Shown one piece after another: positions 1-5,268 of a stretch of DNA of 5,665 nt (its first letter is position 1; each line of letters begins with the position of its first letter). This DNA comes from Mariprofundaceae bacterium (lineage in GTDB: Bacteria > Pseudomonadota > Zetaproteobacteria > Mariprofundales > Mariprofundaceae). A model generated the notes under the pieces. That model worked only from the letters and a program-made list of their open reading frames with translations, was not told the DNA's origin and made no database searches. The stretch is from the NCBI GenBank assembly GCA_030950975.1, contig JAUZQL010000166.1, forward strand, positions 1-5,665. Direction: 5' to 3'. Both the position numbers and the translations under genes were made by a program.

Positions 1-51
1 TTTGCGAAGTTACCGCATGGTGATGATCTTGAAGGGTTATTGGGGGAATAA
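1..51 (+). CDS. sufD: C-terminal end of an upstream Suf gene, probably SufD (partial)
   Basis: Frame 1 is open from the window edge to a TAA at 49-51 and encodes the last 16 residues, FAKLPHGDDLEGLLGE. The A of the stop codon is the first base of the sufS ATG, so this gene is translationally coupled to sufS. Too little remains for domain recognition. The assignment rests on context: in sufBCDS operons sufD normally sits immediately before sufS, and SufD C-termini often end in a short Leu/Pro/Gly-rich segment. SufD would be the partner of SufB and SufC in the SufBC2D cluster scaffold in the cytoplasm. It could equally be another suf gene, so the symbol is an inference from position. Confidence 0.5.
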   Translation, partial: FAKLPHGDDLEGLLGE

Positions 52-1265
52 TGAATATTGAACGTATACGCAACGATTTTCCTGTGCTTCATCAAGAATT
101 ATACGGTAAGCCATTGGTCTACTTGGACAATGCTGCTACAACGCAAAAACCACAGTGTGTGATTGATCGTGTTCGTCATTATTATGAACGTGATAATTCT
201 AACATTCATCGTGGTGTGCATACGCTTTCAGAGCGTTCAACAACTGCTTATGAAGCCTCTCGCGAAACCATTCGTGCGTTTTTTAATGCCAAATCAAGCA
301 AAGAAGTCATTTTTACCCGTGGAACAACTGAAAGTATCAACCTTGTTGCGTCTTCTTGGGGTGGCGAAAATCTTGGTAAAGGTGATGAGATTTTAATTAC
401 CCACATGGAACATCATTCCAATATTGTGCCGTGGCAAATGCTGTGCAAACGTACAGGCGCAGTGCTGAAAGTGATTCCCATGAATGAAGCGGGTGAATTG
501 GATATGGATGCGTTTGCATCGTTATTATCGGAACGCACGAAATTGCTAGGTGTGGTTCAAATGTCCAATGCACTGGGAACGATTAACCCGATTCAATCGA
601 TGATTCAACAAGCTCATGCGGTGGGTGCTGTGGTCTTGGTGGATGGTGCGCAAGCTGCGGCACATATGCCTGTGGATGTGCAAGCTTTGGACATTGATTT
701 TTATGTGACATCTGCCCACAAAATGTATGGTCCAACGGGTGTGGGTGTGTTGATTGGCAAACAAGCATTGTTAGAAGCCATGCCACCATATCAAGGTGGT
801 GGTGACATGATTTTAATGGTCACTTTTGAAACAACACAATACAACGATTTACCGCATAAATTTGAAGCAGGTACACCCAATATCGCGGGTGTGATTGGCT
901 TTGGTGAAGCGATTCGTTATATCCAAGCGATTGGTTTTGATACTATTGTGAGGCGTGAACAAGTGTTGTTGAACTATGCCACCGAGCAAGCTCAAAACTT
1001 TGATGGCTTAAAACAAATTGGTACAGCCAAAGAAAAAGCCTGCGTACTTTCTTTTGTGATGGATGGCGTACATCCGCATGATTTAGGCACGATTTTAGAT
1101 CGTGAGGCAGTAGCGATTCGTGCAGGACATCATTGTGCGATGCCTGTGATGCAATTTTATAAGGTGCCTGCGACTGCACGTGCATCTTTTTCAATTTATA
1201 ATACAGAATCTGAGGTGGATGCCTTGTTTGCAGCATTGACCAAGGCAAGGGATATGTTTGCATAA
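51..1265 (+). CDS. sufS: Cysteine desulfurase SufS (group II, PLP-dependent)
   Basis: This 404-residue protein removes sulfur from L-cysteine to give alanine and an enzyme persulfide, the sulfur source for Suf cluster assembly in the cytoplasm. The class V aminotransferase fold is visible throughout: DNAATTQKP near residue 26, RGVHTLSERST at 54-64, His121 over the cofactor, Asp198 and Gln201 of VDGAQ, and the PLP-binding Lys224 in TSAHKMYGPTG. The persulfide-forming Cys362 lies in RAGHHCAMP, the group II (SufS) rather than the IscS/NifS signature. Arg377 fits the substrate-carboxylate arginine. As I recall them, the E. coli SufS equivalents are all offset by two residues, so the length and alignment look intact. 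The ATG overlaps the preceding TAA, with a G-rich GGGGGA at 42-47 close upstream. It is followed directly by sufU, its expected sulfur acceptor. Confidence 0.97.
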   Translation: MNIERIRNDFPVLHQELYGKPLVYLDNAATTQKPQCVIDRVRHYYERDNSNIHRGVHTLSERSTTAYEASRETIRAFFNAKSSKEVIFTRGTTESINLVASSWGGENLGKGDEILITHMEHHSNIVPWQMLCKRTGAVLKVIPMNEAGELDMDAFASLLSERTKLLGVVQMSNALGTINPIQSMIQQAHAVGAVVLVDGAQAAAHMPVDVQALDIDFYVTSAHKMYGPTGVGVLIGKQALLEAMPPYQGGGDMILMVTFETTQYNDLPHKFEAGTPNIAGVIGFGEAIRYIQAIGFDTIVRREQVLLNYATEQAQNFDGLKQIGTAKEKACVLSFVMDGVHPHDLGTILDREAVAIRAGHHCAMPVMQFYKVPATARASFSIYNTESEVDALFAALTKARDMFA

Positions 1266-1714
1266 TGTTTAATTTAGGTGATTTATATCAACAGCTTATT
1301 ATCGACCATACCAAAAACCCACGCAATTTTGGTAAATTAGAGCCCTGTAATCACGATGCAGAGGGTTATAATCCTTTGTGTGGTGATCAACTGCATGTGT
1401 ATTTACAAGTCAATGATGAACAAATGATTGAAGATATTACCTTTGAAGGGCAGGGCTGTTCTATTTCAACAGCCTCCGCATCCTTGATGACGGAAGCCTT
1501 AAAAGGAAAATCATTGTCAACGTTCCAAGCTTTGTTTGATGCTTTTCATGCAATGGCAACTGGGGATGATAAGCCCAATGAAGAAGTGTTGGGTAAATTG
1601 GCTGTATTGGCAGGGGTCAAAGAATTTCCATCGCGTATCAAATGTGCCACGCTTTGTTGGCATACCGTCAAATCTGCAATGGAAGATGCTACTCAACCAG
1701 CAAGGACAGAATAA
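1265..1714 (+). CDS. sufU: SufU, zinc-type sulfur-transfer partner of SufS
   Basis: This 149-residue protein of the IscU/NifU N-terminal family probably accepts sulfur from SufS and passes it to the SufBCD scaffold. The conserved ligand set is present: Cys39 and Asp41 in NPLCGDQ, Cys65 in GQGCSISTASASLM, and Cys127 in RIKCATLCWHT. SufU differs from IscU by an insertion of roughly 20 residues between the second and third cysteine. That insertion is visible here (about residues 84-105, Phe/Met/Gly-rich with FHAMATGDD). IscU features such as the LPPVK chaperone motif are absent. In Bacillus SufU the corresponding Cys-Asp-Cys-Cys set binds zinc. Residue 131 is an additional cysteine where I recall alanine being common. 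The start shares TAATG with the sufS stop and has no Shine-Dalgarno sequence at good spacing, which suggests translation by re-initiation after sufS. Confidence 0.93.
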   Translation: MFNLGDLYQQLIIDHTKNPRNFGKLEPCNHDAEGYNPLCGDQLHVYLQVNDEQMIEDITFEGQGCSISTASASLMTEALKGKSLSTFQALFDAFHAMATGDDKPNEEVLGKLAVLAGVKEFPSRIKCATLCWHTVKSAMEDATQPARTE

Positions 1715-1715
1715 T

Positions 1716-2270
1716 ATGGCAAGTGGTCAAATGATTACAACAAACCGAGATATTGATGCTATTTTGATTCCATTGGGTACGCCAGTGATTATTCCTGAAG
1801 GTGCACAAGTGGCGATTACTCAGGAGCTAGGTGGAACCTATACGGTATCCGTGAATGGCAACTTGGCGCGTGTGGAAGATAAGGATGCCGATGCTTTAGG
1901 GCTTGGTGAAAAAGAGAGTGTTGCATCTGACAATATCATCAAAACCGCACATGGTCCTGTGGATGAACAACTGGTATGGACAGCTTTAAAAACGGTTTAT
2001 GACCCTGAAATTCCTGTCAATATCGTTGATTTAGGCTTGGTTTATGATGTGCATGCGGTGGATACGGATGATGGCGGCAATGCTGTGGAAATCACCATGA
2101 CCTTGACTGCAGCAGGCTGTGGTATGGGACCTTTTATCGTAGATGATGTGCGGGCAAAAACATTGGCGATTGAGAATGTGACGGAAGTGAATGTTGATCT
2201 GACCTTTGAACCGCCGTGGGATAGGGCTTTGATGACCGATGAAGCAAAATTACAATTGGGGATGTTCTAA
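1716..2270 (+). CDS. sufT: SufT, DUF59/MIP18-family iron-sulfur maturation factor
   Basis: This 184-residue protein has the two-part architecture of the long SufT family. The N-terminal domain (about 1-65) contains the TNRDIDAILIPLGTP stretch, ITQELGGTYTV and DADALG. The C-terminal DUF59/MIP18 domain (about 83-175) contains DPEIPVNIVDLGLVY, the Cys135 loop TAAGCGMGP and the closing FEPPWDRALMTDEAK. SufT proteins assist iron-sulfur cluster maturation, probably by carrying or delivering clusters to client enzymes; the mechanism is not settled. The reading frame is open upstream to 1536 inside sufU, but ATG 1716 is chosen. It has AAGGA at 1702-1706 with nine bases of spacing, it follows the sufU stop by one base, and family homology begins just after it. 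ATG 1731 is a possible alternative start. The next gene overlaps its stop. Confidence 0.93.
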   Translation: MASGQMITTNRDIDAILIPLGTPVIIPEGAQVAITQELGGTYTVSVNGNLARVEDKDADALGLGEKESVASDNIIKTAHGPVDEQLVWTALKTVYDPEIPVNIVDLGLVYDVHAVDTDDGGNAVEITMTLTAAGCGMGPFIVDDVRAKTLAIENVTEVNVDLTFEPPWDRALMTDEAKLQLGMF

Positions 2271-2584
2271 TGGCTGAATGGATTGATGTTGTTGAAGCGG
2301 CTGCTTTTCCAGTAGGAGAGCGAAAAGTTATTCAAAGTGATGCAGGTGCTATTTTAATCTTTCATCTGTCGGATGCTTATTATGCGATTGAAGACCGTTG
2401 TTCTCATGATGGTGGTGATATTGCTTTGGGTGTGTGTGAAGATGATGAAATTATTTGCCCTCGACATGGCGCACGCTTTTGTATCAAAACAGGTGAAGCC
2501 TTAACACCACCTGCGTTTGAAGAAATTGATGTTTTTTCTGTGCGTGTGCATGAAGGTATGGTGCAAGTGGATATTGATTCGTAA
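2270..2584 (+). CDS. Small Rieske-type [2Fe-2S] ferredoxin-like protein
   Basis: This 104-residue single-domain protein has a complete Rieske cluster site: Cys44 and His46 in CSHDGG, and Cys63 and His66 in CPRHGARF, 16 residues apart. This is the short-loop ferredoxin type found in dioxygenase-system ferredoxins and NirD-like proteins. There is no signal peptide or membrane anchor, so it is not the bc1 Rieske subunit and should act in the cytoplasm. The ATG shares TAATG with the sufT stop, and GGGGA at 2258-2262 gives a seven-base spacing. No oxygenase or reductase is next to it. Its place as the fifth visible gene of a suf operon suggests electron transfer for cluster assembly or repair, but that is inference. 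Its partner is unknown. Rieske genes at the end of suf operons are known in other bacteria. Confidence 0.92.
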   Translation: MAEWIDVVEAAAFPVGERKVIQSDAGAILIFHLSDAYYAIEDRCSHDGGDIALGVCEDDEIICPRHGARFCIKTGEALTPPAFEEIDVFSVRVHEGMVQVDIDS

Positions 2585-2788
2585 GTGAAGGATGTTGCGT
2601 CTAAACCTTTGGAATGTCGGCGTTGTGAACATTATTTTATCACATGGCATCCCCACTTTCCGCATGGTTGCCGTGCATTTGGCTTTAAATCCAAGCTTCT
2701 ACCGTGCTTGGAAGTCCGTTCTGCATCCCAATTGCATTGTTTGAAATTTAGCGAGAAACATCGTAAGATTATTTCAACAGACATGTAA
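2585..2788 (+). CDS. 67-residue cysteine-rich conserved hypothetical protein
   Basis: The ORF starts with GTG on the base after the Rieske stop and encodes a small basic protein with five cysteines: Cys11 and Cys14 as a CxxC pair (CRRCEHYFITW), Cys29 in PHGCRAFGFKSK, Cys41 and Cys52. I recognise the pattern C-x2-C-x-H-Y-(Y/F)-x-T-W ... P-x-G-C-R-A-F-G-F-K-S, followed by a late Cys. It belongs to a widespread, uncharacterised family of small bacterial proteins, sometimes given unreliable names in databases. Four cysteines would suit a zinc site or possibly an iron-sulfur site; neither is shown. The GTG has no clear Shine-Dalgarno sequence and would rely on coupling. A TTG at 2609, just before the first CxxC, is an alternative start. 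The strong motif shows this is a real gene, probably the last of the suf operon. Confidence 0.8.
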   Translation: MKDVASKPLECRRCEHYFITWHPHFPHGCRAFGFKSKLLPCLEVRSASQLHCLKFSEKHRKIISTDM

Positions 2789-2815
2789 ATGTGACGGATA
2801 TTCAGTATTTTAATC

Positions 2816-2852
2816 ATGAAATTAGTTGATTTTAATGTCGTATAATTATGAT
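2816..2852 (+). promoter_or_regulatory. Candidate sigma-70 promoter for rpoH
   Basis: A perfect TATAAT lies at 2841-2846, about 40 bases before the rpoH ATG. The best -35 match at tolerable distance is ATGAAA at 2816-2821, with a long 19-base spacer. Alternatively, TTGATT at 2826-2831 pairs with TATGAT at 2847-2852 over a short 15-base spacer. Either option would give a leader of roughly 25-30 bases. The region sits in the only AT-rich gap between the suf operon and rpoH, so a separate promoter makes sense. I see no CTTGAAA/CCCCAT heat-shock-type or GAACTT sigma-E-type boxes. Confidence 0.5.
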
Positions 2853-2871
2853 AACGGAAATTTTTTTCTTT

Positions 2872-2876
2872 GGAGG
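2872..2876 (+). promoter_or_regulatory. Strong ribosome binding site deciding the rpoH start
   Basis: GGAGG lies six bases before ATG 2883 and three bases before the tandem ATG 2880. The spacing favours 2883. The frame is open further upstream to a TTG at 2826, but that extension would cover the promoter and this ribosome binding site and is not expected in a sigma-32 protein. Confidence 0.8.
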
Positions 2877-2882
2877 TTGATG

Positions 2883-3713
2883 ATGGCGGCTGTAGGTGCA
2901 AGGGATTTATCTAGTCTTTCACTGTTTTATCGTGATATGAAACAAACATCGAAATTATCACGTGAAGAAGAAGCGAATTTATCTCGGCGTTGGCATGAAC
3001 ATAAAGATCGTGAGGCTGCACGTGAATTGGTTGTGGCAAACTTGTATGGTGTTGCGGCGATTGCTCGAGAGTACAGGCATTTTGGCTTACCAGAAGGTGA
3101 TTTGATTCAAGAAGGTACGCTGGGTTTGATGCATGCTGTCAAACGTTTTAATCCTGAAAAAGGATTTCGTTTGATGACCTATGCATCGTGGTGGATTCGT
3201 GCTTCTATCCATGATTTTATTTTACGTTCTTGGAGCATTGTGAAACTTGGAACGAACAAATTGCAACGTCGTATTTTTGCAGGTTTGCAAAAAGCAAAAA
3301 ATGCGATTGCAGCAGTGGATGGTAAAAAAGCTGACGAAGTCGGAGCAGAGTATGGCATCAGTGGTCATGCTTACCAAGAGGCGGCAAGTGCCTTTTTGCA
3401 ACGAGATGTATCGTTGGATGTGGATGTTGAAGGGCAAACCATGCTGGATGATTTACCATCATTGGAGGATTCTCCAGAAGATTTGGTCACGGCATCCAAT
3501 TGGAGTGATCACCAACAGCATCAATTAACAACAGTGATGGACGTATTATCATCGCGTGATCGTTATATCGTGAAACAACGTCATTTAAGTGAAGAACCAG
3601 CCACATTGAAAGATTTATCAGAAGAGCTGGGCATATCCATAGAGCGTGTACGTCAATTGGAAAGTCGAGCGATGAAAAAAATGAAAGCAGCGGCAATCGA
3701 TATTTCTGCCTGA
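2883..3713 (+). CDS. rpoH: RNA polymerase heat-shock sigma factor RpoH (sigma-32)
   Basis: This 276-residue sigma-70 family factor directs core RNA polymerase to heat-shock promoters (chaperones, proteases). Region 1.2 lies around 11-40. Region 2 spans about 46-125, with LIQEGTLGLMHAVKRFNP, MTYASWWIRASIHDFILRSW and IVKLGTNKLQRR. Region 4.2 is near 240-270, with TLKDLSEELGISIERVRQLESRAMKK. There is no sigma-70 region 1.1, and the size matches E. coli RpoH (284 residues). QRRIFAGLQ at 128-136 occupies the place of the RpoH box (QRKLFFNLR in E. coli), which separates it from RpoD, RpoS and FliA. The box is only partly conserved at its Phe-Asn-Leu-Arg end. Start 2883 is chosen by GGAGG spacing; 2880 is an adjacent ATG. 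It has its own candidate promoter and stands between the suf operon and ispB. Confidence 0.93.
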   Translation: MAAVGARDLSSLSLFYRDMKQTSKLSREEEANLSRRWHEHKDREAARELVVANLYGVAAIAREYRHFGLPEGDLIQEGTLGLMHAVKRFNPEKGFRLMTYASWWIRASIHDFILRSWSIVKLGTNKLQRRIFAGLQKAKNAIAAVDGKKADEVGAEYGISGHAYQEAASAFLQRDVSLDVDVEGQTMLDDLPSLEDSPEDLVTASNWSDHQQHQLTTVMDVLSSRDRYIVKQRHLSEEPATLKDLSEELGISIERVRQLESRAMKKMKAAAIDISA

Positions 3714-3716
3714 AGC

Positions 3717-3744
3717 TTGACGCTTTCTTGTCGCACTTTACATT
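3717..3744 (+). promoter_or_regulatory. Candidate sigma-70 promoter for ispB
   Basis: TTGACG at 3717-3722 matches the -35 consensus in five of six positions. TACATT at 3739-3744 lies 16 bases downstream as a four-of-six -10 box. Transcription would begin six to eight bases later, at about 3750-3752, which coincides with the ispB ATG at 3751. It sits directly behind the rpoH stop codon. Confidence 0.4.
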
Positions 3745-3750
3745 AGCGAA

Positions 3751-4746
3751 ATGCTAGAAAAACACGATAAGAATCCTTTGAATCAAGCGATTGCCTTATG
3801 CCAGCGTGATATGGTCAAGGTGAACGCTTGTATTCACGACAATTTGAAATCAGATATCATGATGATTCCTGCTGTTGGGCATTATATTGTGGGTAGTGGT
3901 GGCAAGCGTTTACGCCCATTGCTGTGTTTACTGATTGCCAAGCTTTTTGACTATCAAGGTGATCGGCAAATCCCCATGTCCGTGGTGGTTGAATTTATTC
4001 ATACTGCATCTTTATTGCATGATGATGTGGTGGATTCATCAGGTCAGCGGCGAGGCAACCCATCTGCCAATGGTGTTTGGGGAAACCAAGCCAGTGTTTT
4101 GGTGGGGGATTATTTATTTTCACGTGCATTTCAAATGATGGTGGCTGATGGTGATATGGCGATGCTTTCATTGATGTCCAACGTGACCAACGCTTTAGCC
4201 GAGGGTGAAGTCTTACAATTATCGCGCACCTTTCATTTAGAGATGACTGAAGCTGAATGCTTGGAAGTCATAGAGCGTAAAACAGCGGTGTTGTTTGCGG
4301 CAGCTGCGGAAGTCGGGGCGCATGTATCGAATCAACCAGAAACGGTCATTCGTAATATGGCGGAATACGGCATGTGTTTGGGTGTTGCGTTTCAATTGAT
4401 GGATGATGCAATGGATTATATTTCTGATGAAGCCGCCGCTGGCAAGCCTGTAGGACATGATTTGGAAGAAGGTAAAATCACCTTGCCATTGATTCATGCG
4501 ATGCATCAAGATGTATCTTTAGCCGAGCGTGTTGCAGCGATTTCAGAACGTGATGGTTGTTATGAAAACGATGATAAAGCTTGGGTTCGCGAACGTGTGC
4601 TTCACCTTCAAGGTGTGGAATATACCATCCAACGTGCGCAAGATTATGCCAATCGTGCCAAGTCATTATTACCATCGGCAGGTGATGCAGAACTTATTCA
4701 ATTACTCAAAGATTTGGCGGATTTTTCTGCACAACGGATTTATTAA
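3751..4746 (+). CDS. ispB: All-trans polyprenyl diphosphate synthase (octaprenyl-type, IspB family)
   Basis: This 331-residue class I prenyltransferase condenses isopentenyl diphosphate onto farnesyl diphosphate to make the long side chain of ubiquinone or menaquinone. It has GGKRLRP at 50-56, the first aspartate-rich motif DDVVD at 91-95, EGEVLQL at 151-157, the second aspartate-rich motif DDAMD at 218-222, and GHDLEEGKITLPL at 235-247. The residue five positions before the first motif is Ala86. A small residue there leaves the tunnel open, as in long-chain enzymes. The N-terminal stretch (QRDMVKVNACI, then SDIMMI) aligns with E. coli IspB. The exact product length cannot be read from sequence. 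ATG 3751 gives a full-length protein but lacks a Shine-Dalgarno sequence, and a TGA lies in frame at 3718. ATG 3811 (Met21) would cut into conserved N-terminal sequence. Confidence 0.92.
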   Translation: MLEKHDKNPLNQAIALCQRDMVKVNACIHDNLKSDIMMIPAVGHYIVGSGGKRLRPLLCLLIAKLFDYQGDRQIPMSVVVEFIHTASLLHDDVVDSSGQRRGNPSANGVWGNQASVLVGDYLFSRAFQMMVADGDMAMLSLMSNVTNALAEGEVLQLSRTFHLEMTEAECLEVIERKTAVLFAAAAEVGAHVSNQPETVIRNMAEYGMCLGVAFQLMDDAMDYISDEAAAGKPVGHDLEEGKITLPLIHAMHQDVSLAERVAAISERDGCYENDDKAWVRERVLHLQGVEYTIQRAQDYANRAKSLLPSAGDAELIQLLKDLADFSAQRIY

Positions 4747-4789
4747 TTTTTTTTAGAATTCATCGGTCAATAGCTTGTTCATAGTTTAA

Positions 4790-4794
4790 AAGGA
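4790..4794 (+). promoter_or_regulatory. Ribosome binding site of lptA
   Basis: AAGGA lies nine bases before ATG 4804. It fixes the start, because the signal peptide begins immediately after it. The 57-base gap from ispB is AT-rich with an eight-T run at 4747-4754. I see no hairpin before that run and no promoter boxes that I would defend. Confidence 0.7.
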
Positions 4795-4803
4795 TTAATT
4801 GAT

Positions 4804-5268
4804 ATGAAATTATGGATAACAATGATATGTCTCATCTGGAGTGGCGCAGCATGGGCGGAAGATGCGATACAAATCGAATCTGACCACATGCATATGAGTA
4901 CGCAACAGAATCGAGCGACATTCACTGGCGGTGTATTACTCACTCGACATGATTTTGAATTACGTTGTGATCACTTGGTAGTGGATTATCTGAATAAAAA
5001 GATTCAACACGCTGTCGCCACGGGGCGTGTCCGTATGCATCAAGGTCTCAAGCATGGCGCAGCCGACCAAGCTATTTTTGAACAAACAAGGAATCAGGTA
5101 ACGTTAATCGGTCATGCCAGTGTTGAAAATGAAAAAGGTGTGCTTCGTGGTTATAAAATAATCCATCATATCACTCAAGGTGATACCGAAGTGTTACAAG
5201 AACCAGGGAAACCTGTGCGTTTACAGATTGAAAGCAAGCAGACATCGCAAGGTCAACATCATGAGTGA
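4804..5268 (+). CDS. lptA: LptA, periplasmic lipopolysaccharide transport protein
   Basis: This 154-residue secreted protein of the OstA/LptA beta-jellyroll family forms the periplasmic bridge that carries lipopolysaccharide from the inner-membrane LptBFGC complex to LptD. Residues 1-18 are a Sec signal peptide (short basic start, hydrophobic core, AWA cleavage before Glu19); the only cysteine in it is not in a lipobox. The mature part shows the family's repeated beta-strand pattern: IQIESDHM, ATFTGGVLLTRHDFELRCDHLVVDY-type strands, then HAVATGRVRM, AIFEQTRNQVTLIGHASVE and VLRGYKI. It is somewhat shorter than E. coli LptA (185 residues) but looks complete to its polar C-terminus. The overlapping lptB downstream confirms the assignment. 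No lptC lies directly upstream, where it often sits; ispB is there instead. The distinction from an LptC or LptD N-terminal domain rests on size, signal peptide and context. Confidence 0.88.
   Translation: MKLWITMICLIWSGAAWAEDAIQIESDHMHMSTQQNRATFTGGVLLTRHDFELRCDHLVVDYLNKKIQHAVATGRVRMHQGLKHGAADQAIFEQTRNQVTLIGHASVENEKGVLRGYKIIHHITQGDTEVLQEPGKPVRLQIESKQTSQGQHHE

Noticed and set aside
943..1263. 106-codon open frame on the minus strand inside sufS
   Set aside because: It lies wholly antisense to a gene with intact catalytic motifs, has no recognisable motif or ribosome binding site, and its composition is what the reverse of sufS codons would give.
1536..1715. N-terminal extension of sufT into sufU
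   Set aside because: The frame is open, but the translation resembles nothing, overlaps conserved sufU sequence, and a good Shine-Dalgarno sequence precedes ATG 1716.
2780..2797. Small inverted repeat ACAT-GTAA-ATGT at the end of the suf operon as a terminator
   Set aside because: It has only four AT-rich base pairs and no following T-run, and is expected by chance in such sequence.
2853..2882. RNA thermometer in the rpoH leader
   Set aside because: I looked for pairing that would bury GGAGG but found no convincing stem in this short, T-rich leader; a folding calculation including the early coding region would be needed to argue for one.
2632..2901. 89-codon minus-strand ORF across the cysteine-rich gene and the rpoH leader
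   Set aside because: It is antisense to a plus-strand ORF with a clear conserved cysteine framework and shows no motif of its own.
3713..3730. AAGC-TTGAC-GCTT hairpin after rpoH as a terminator
   Set aside because: The stem is four pairs, the T stretch is broken by C and G, and the same bases form the better supported -35 box of ispB.
4747..4754. Run of eight T after ispB as a rho-independent terminator
   Set aside because: No GC-rich stem precedes it; the sequence before it is the ispB 3' end without self-complementarity that I can see.
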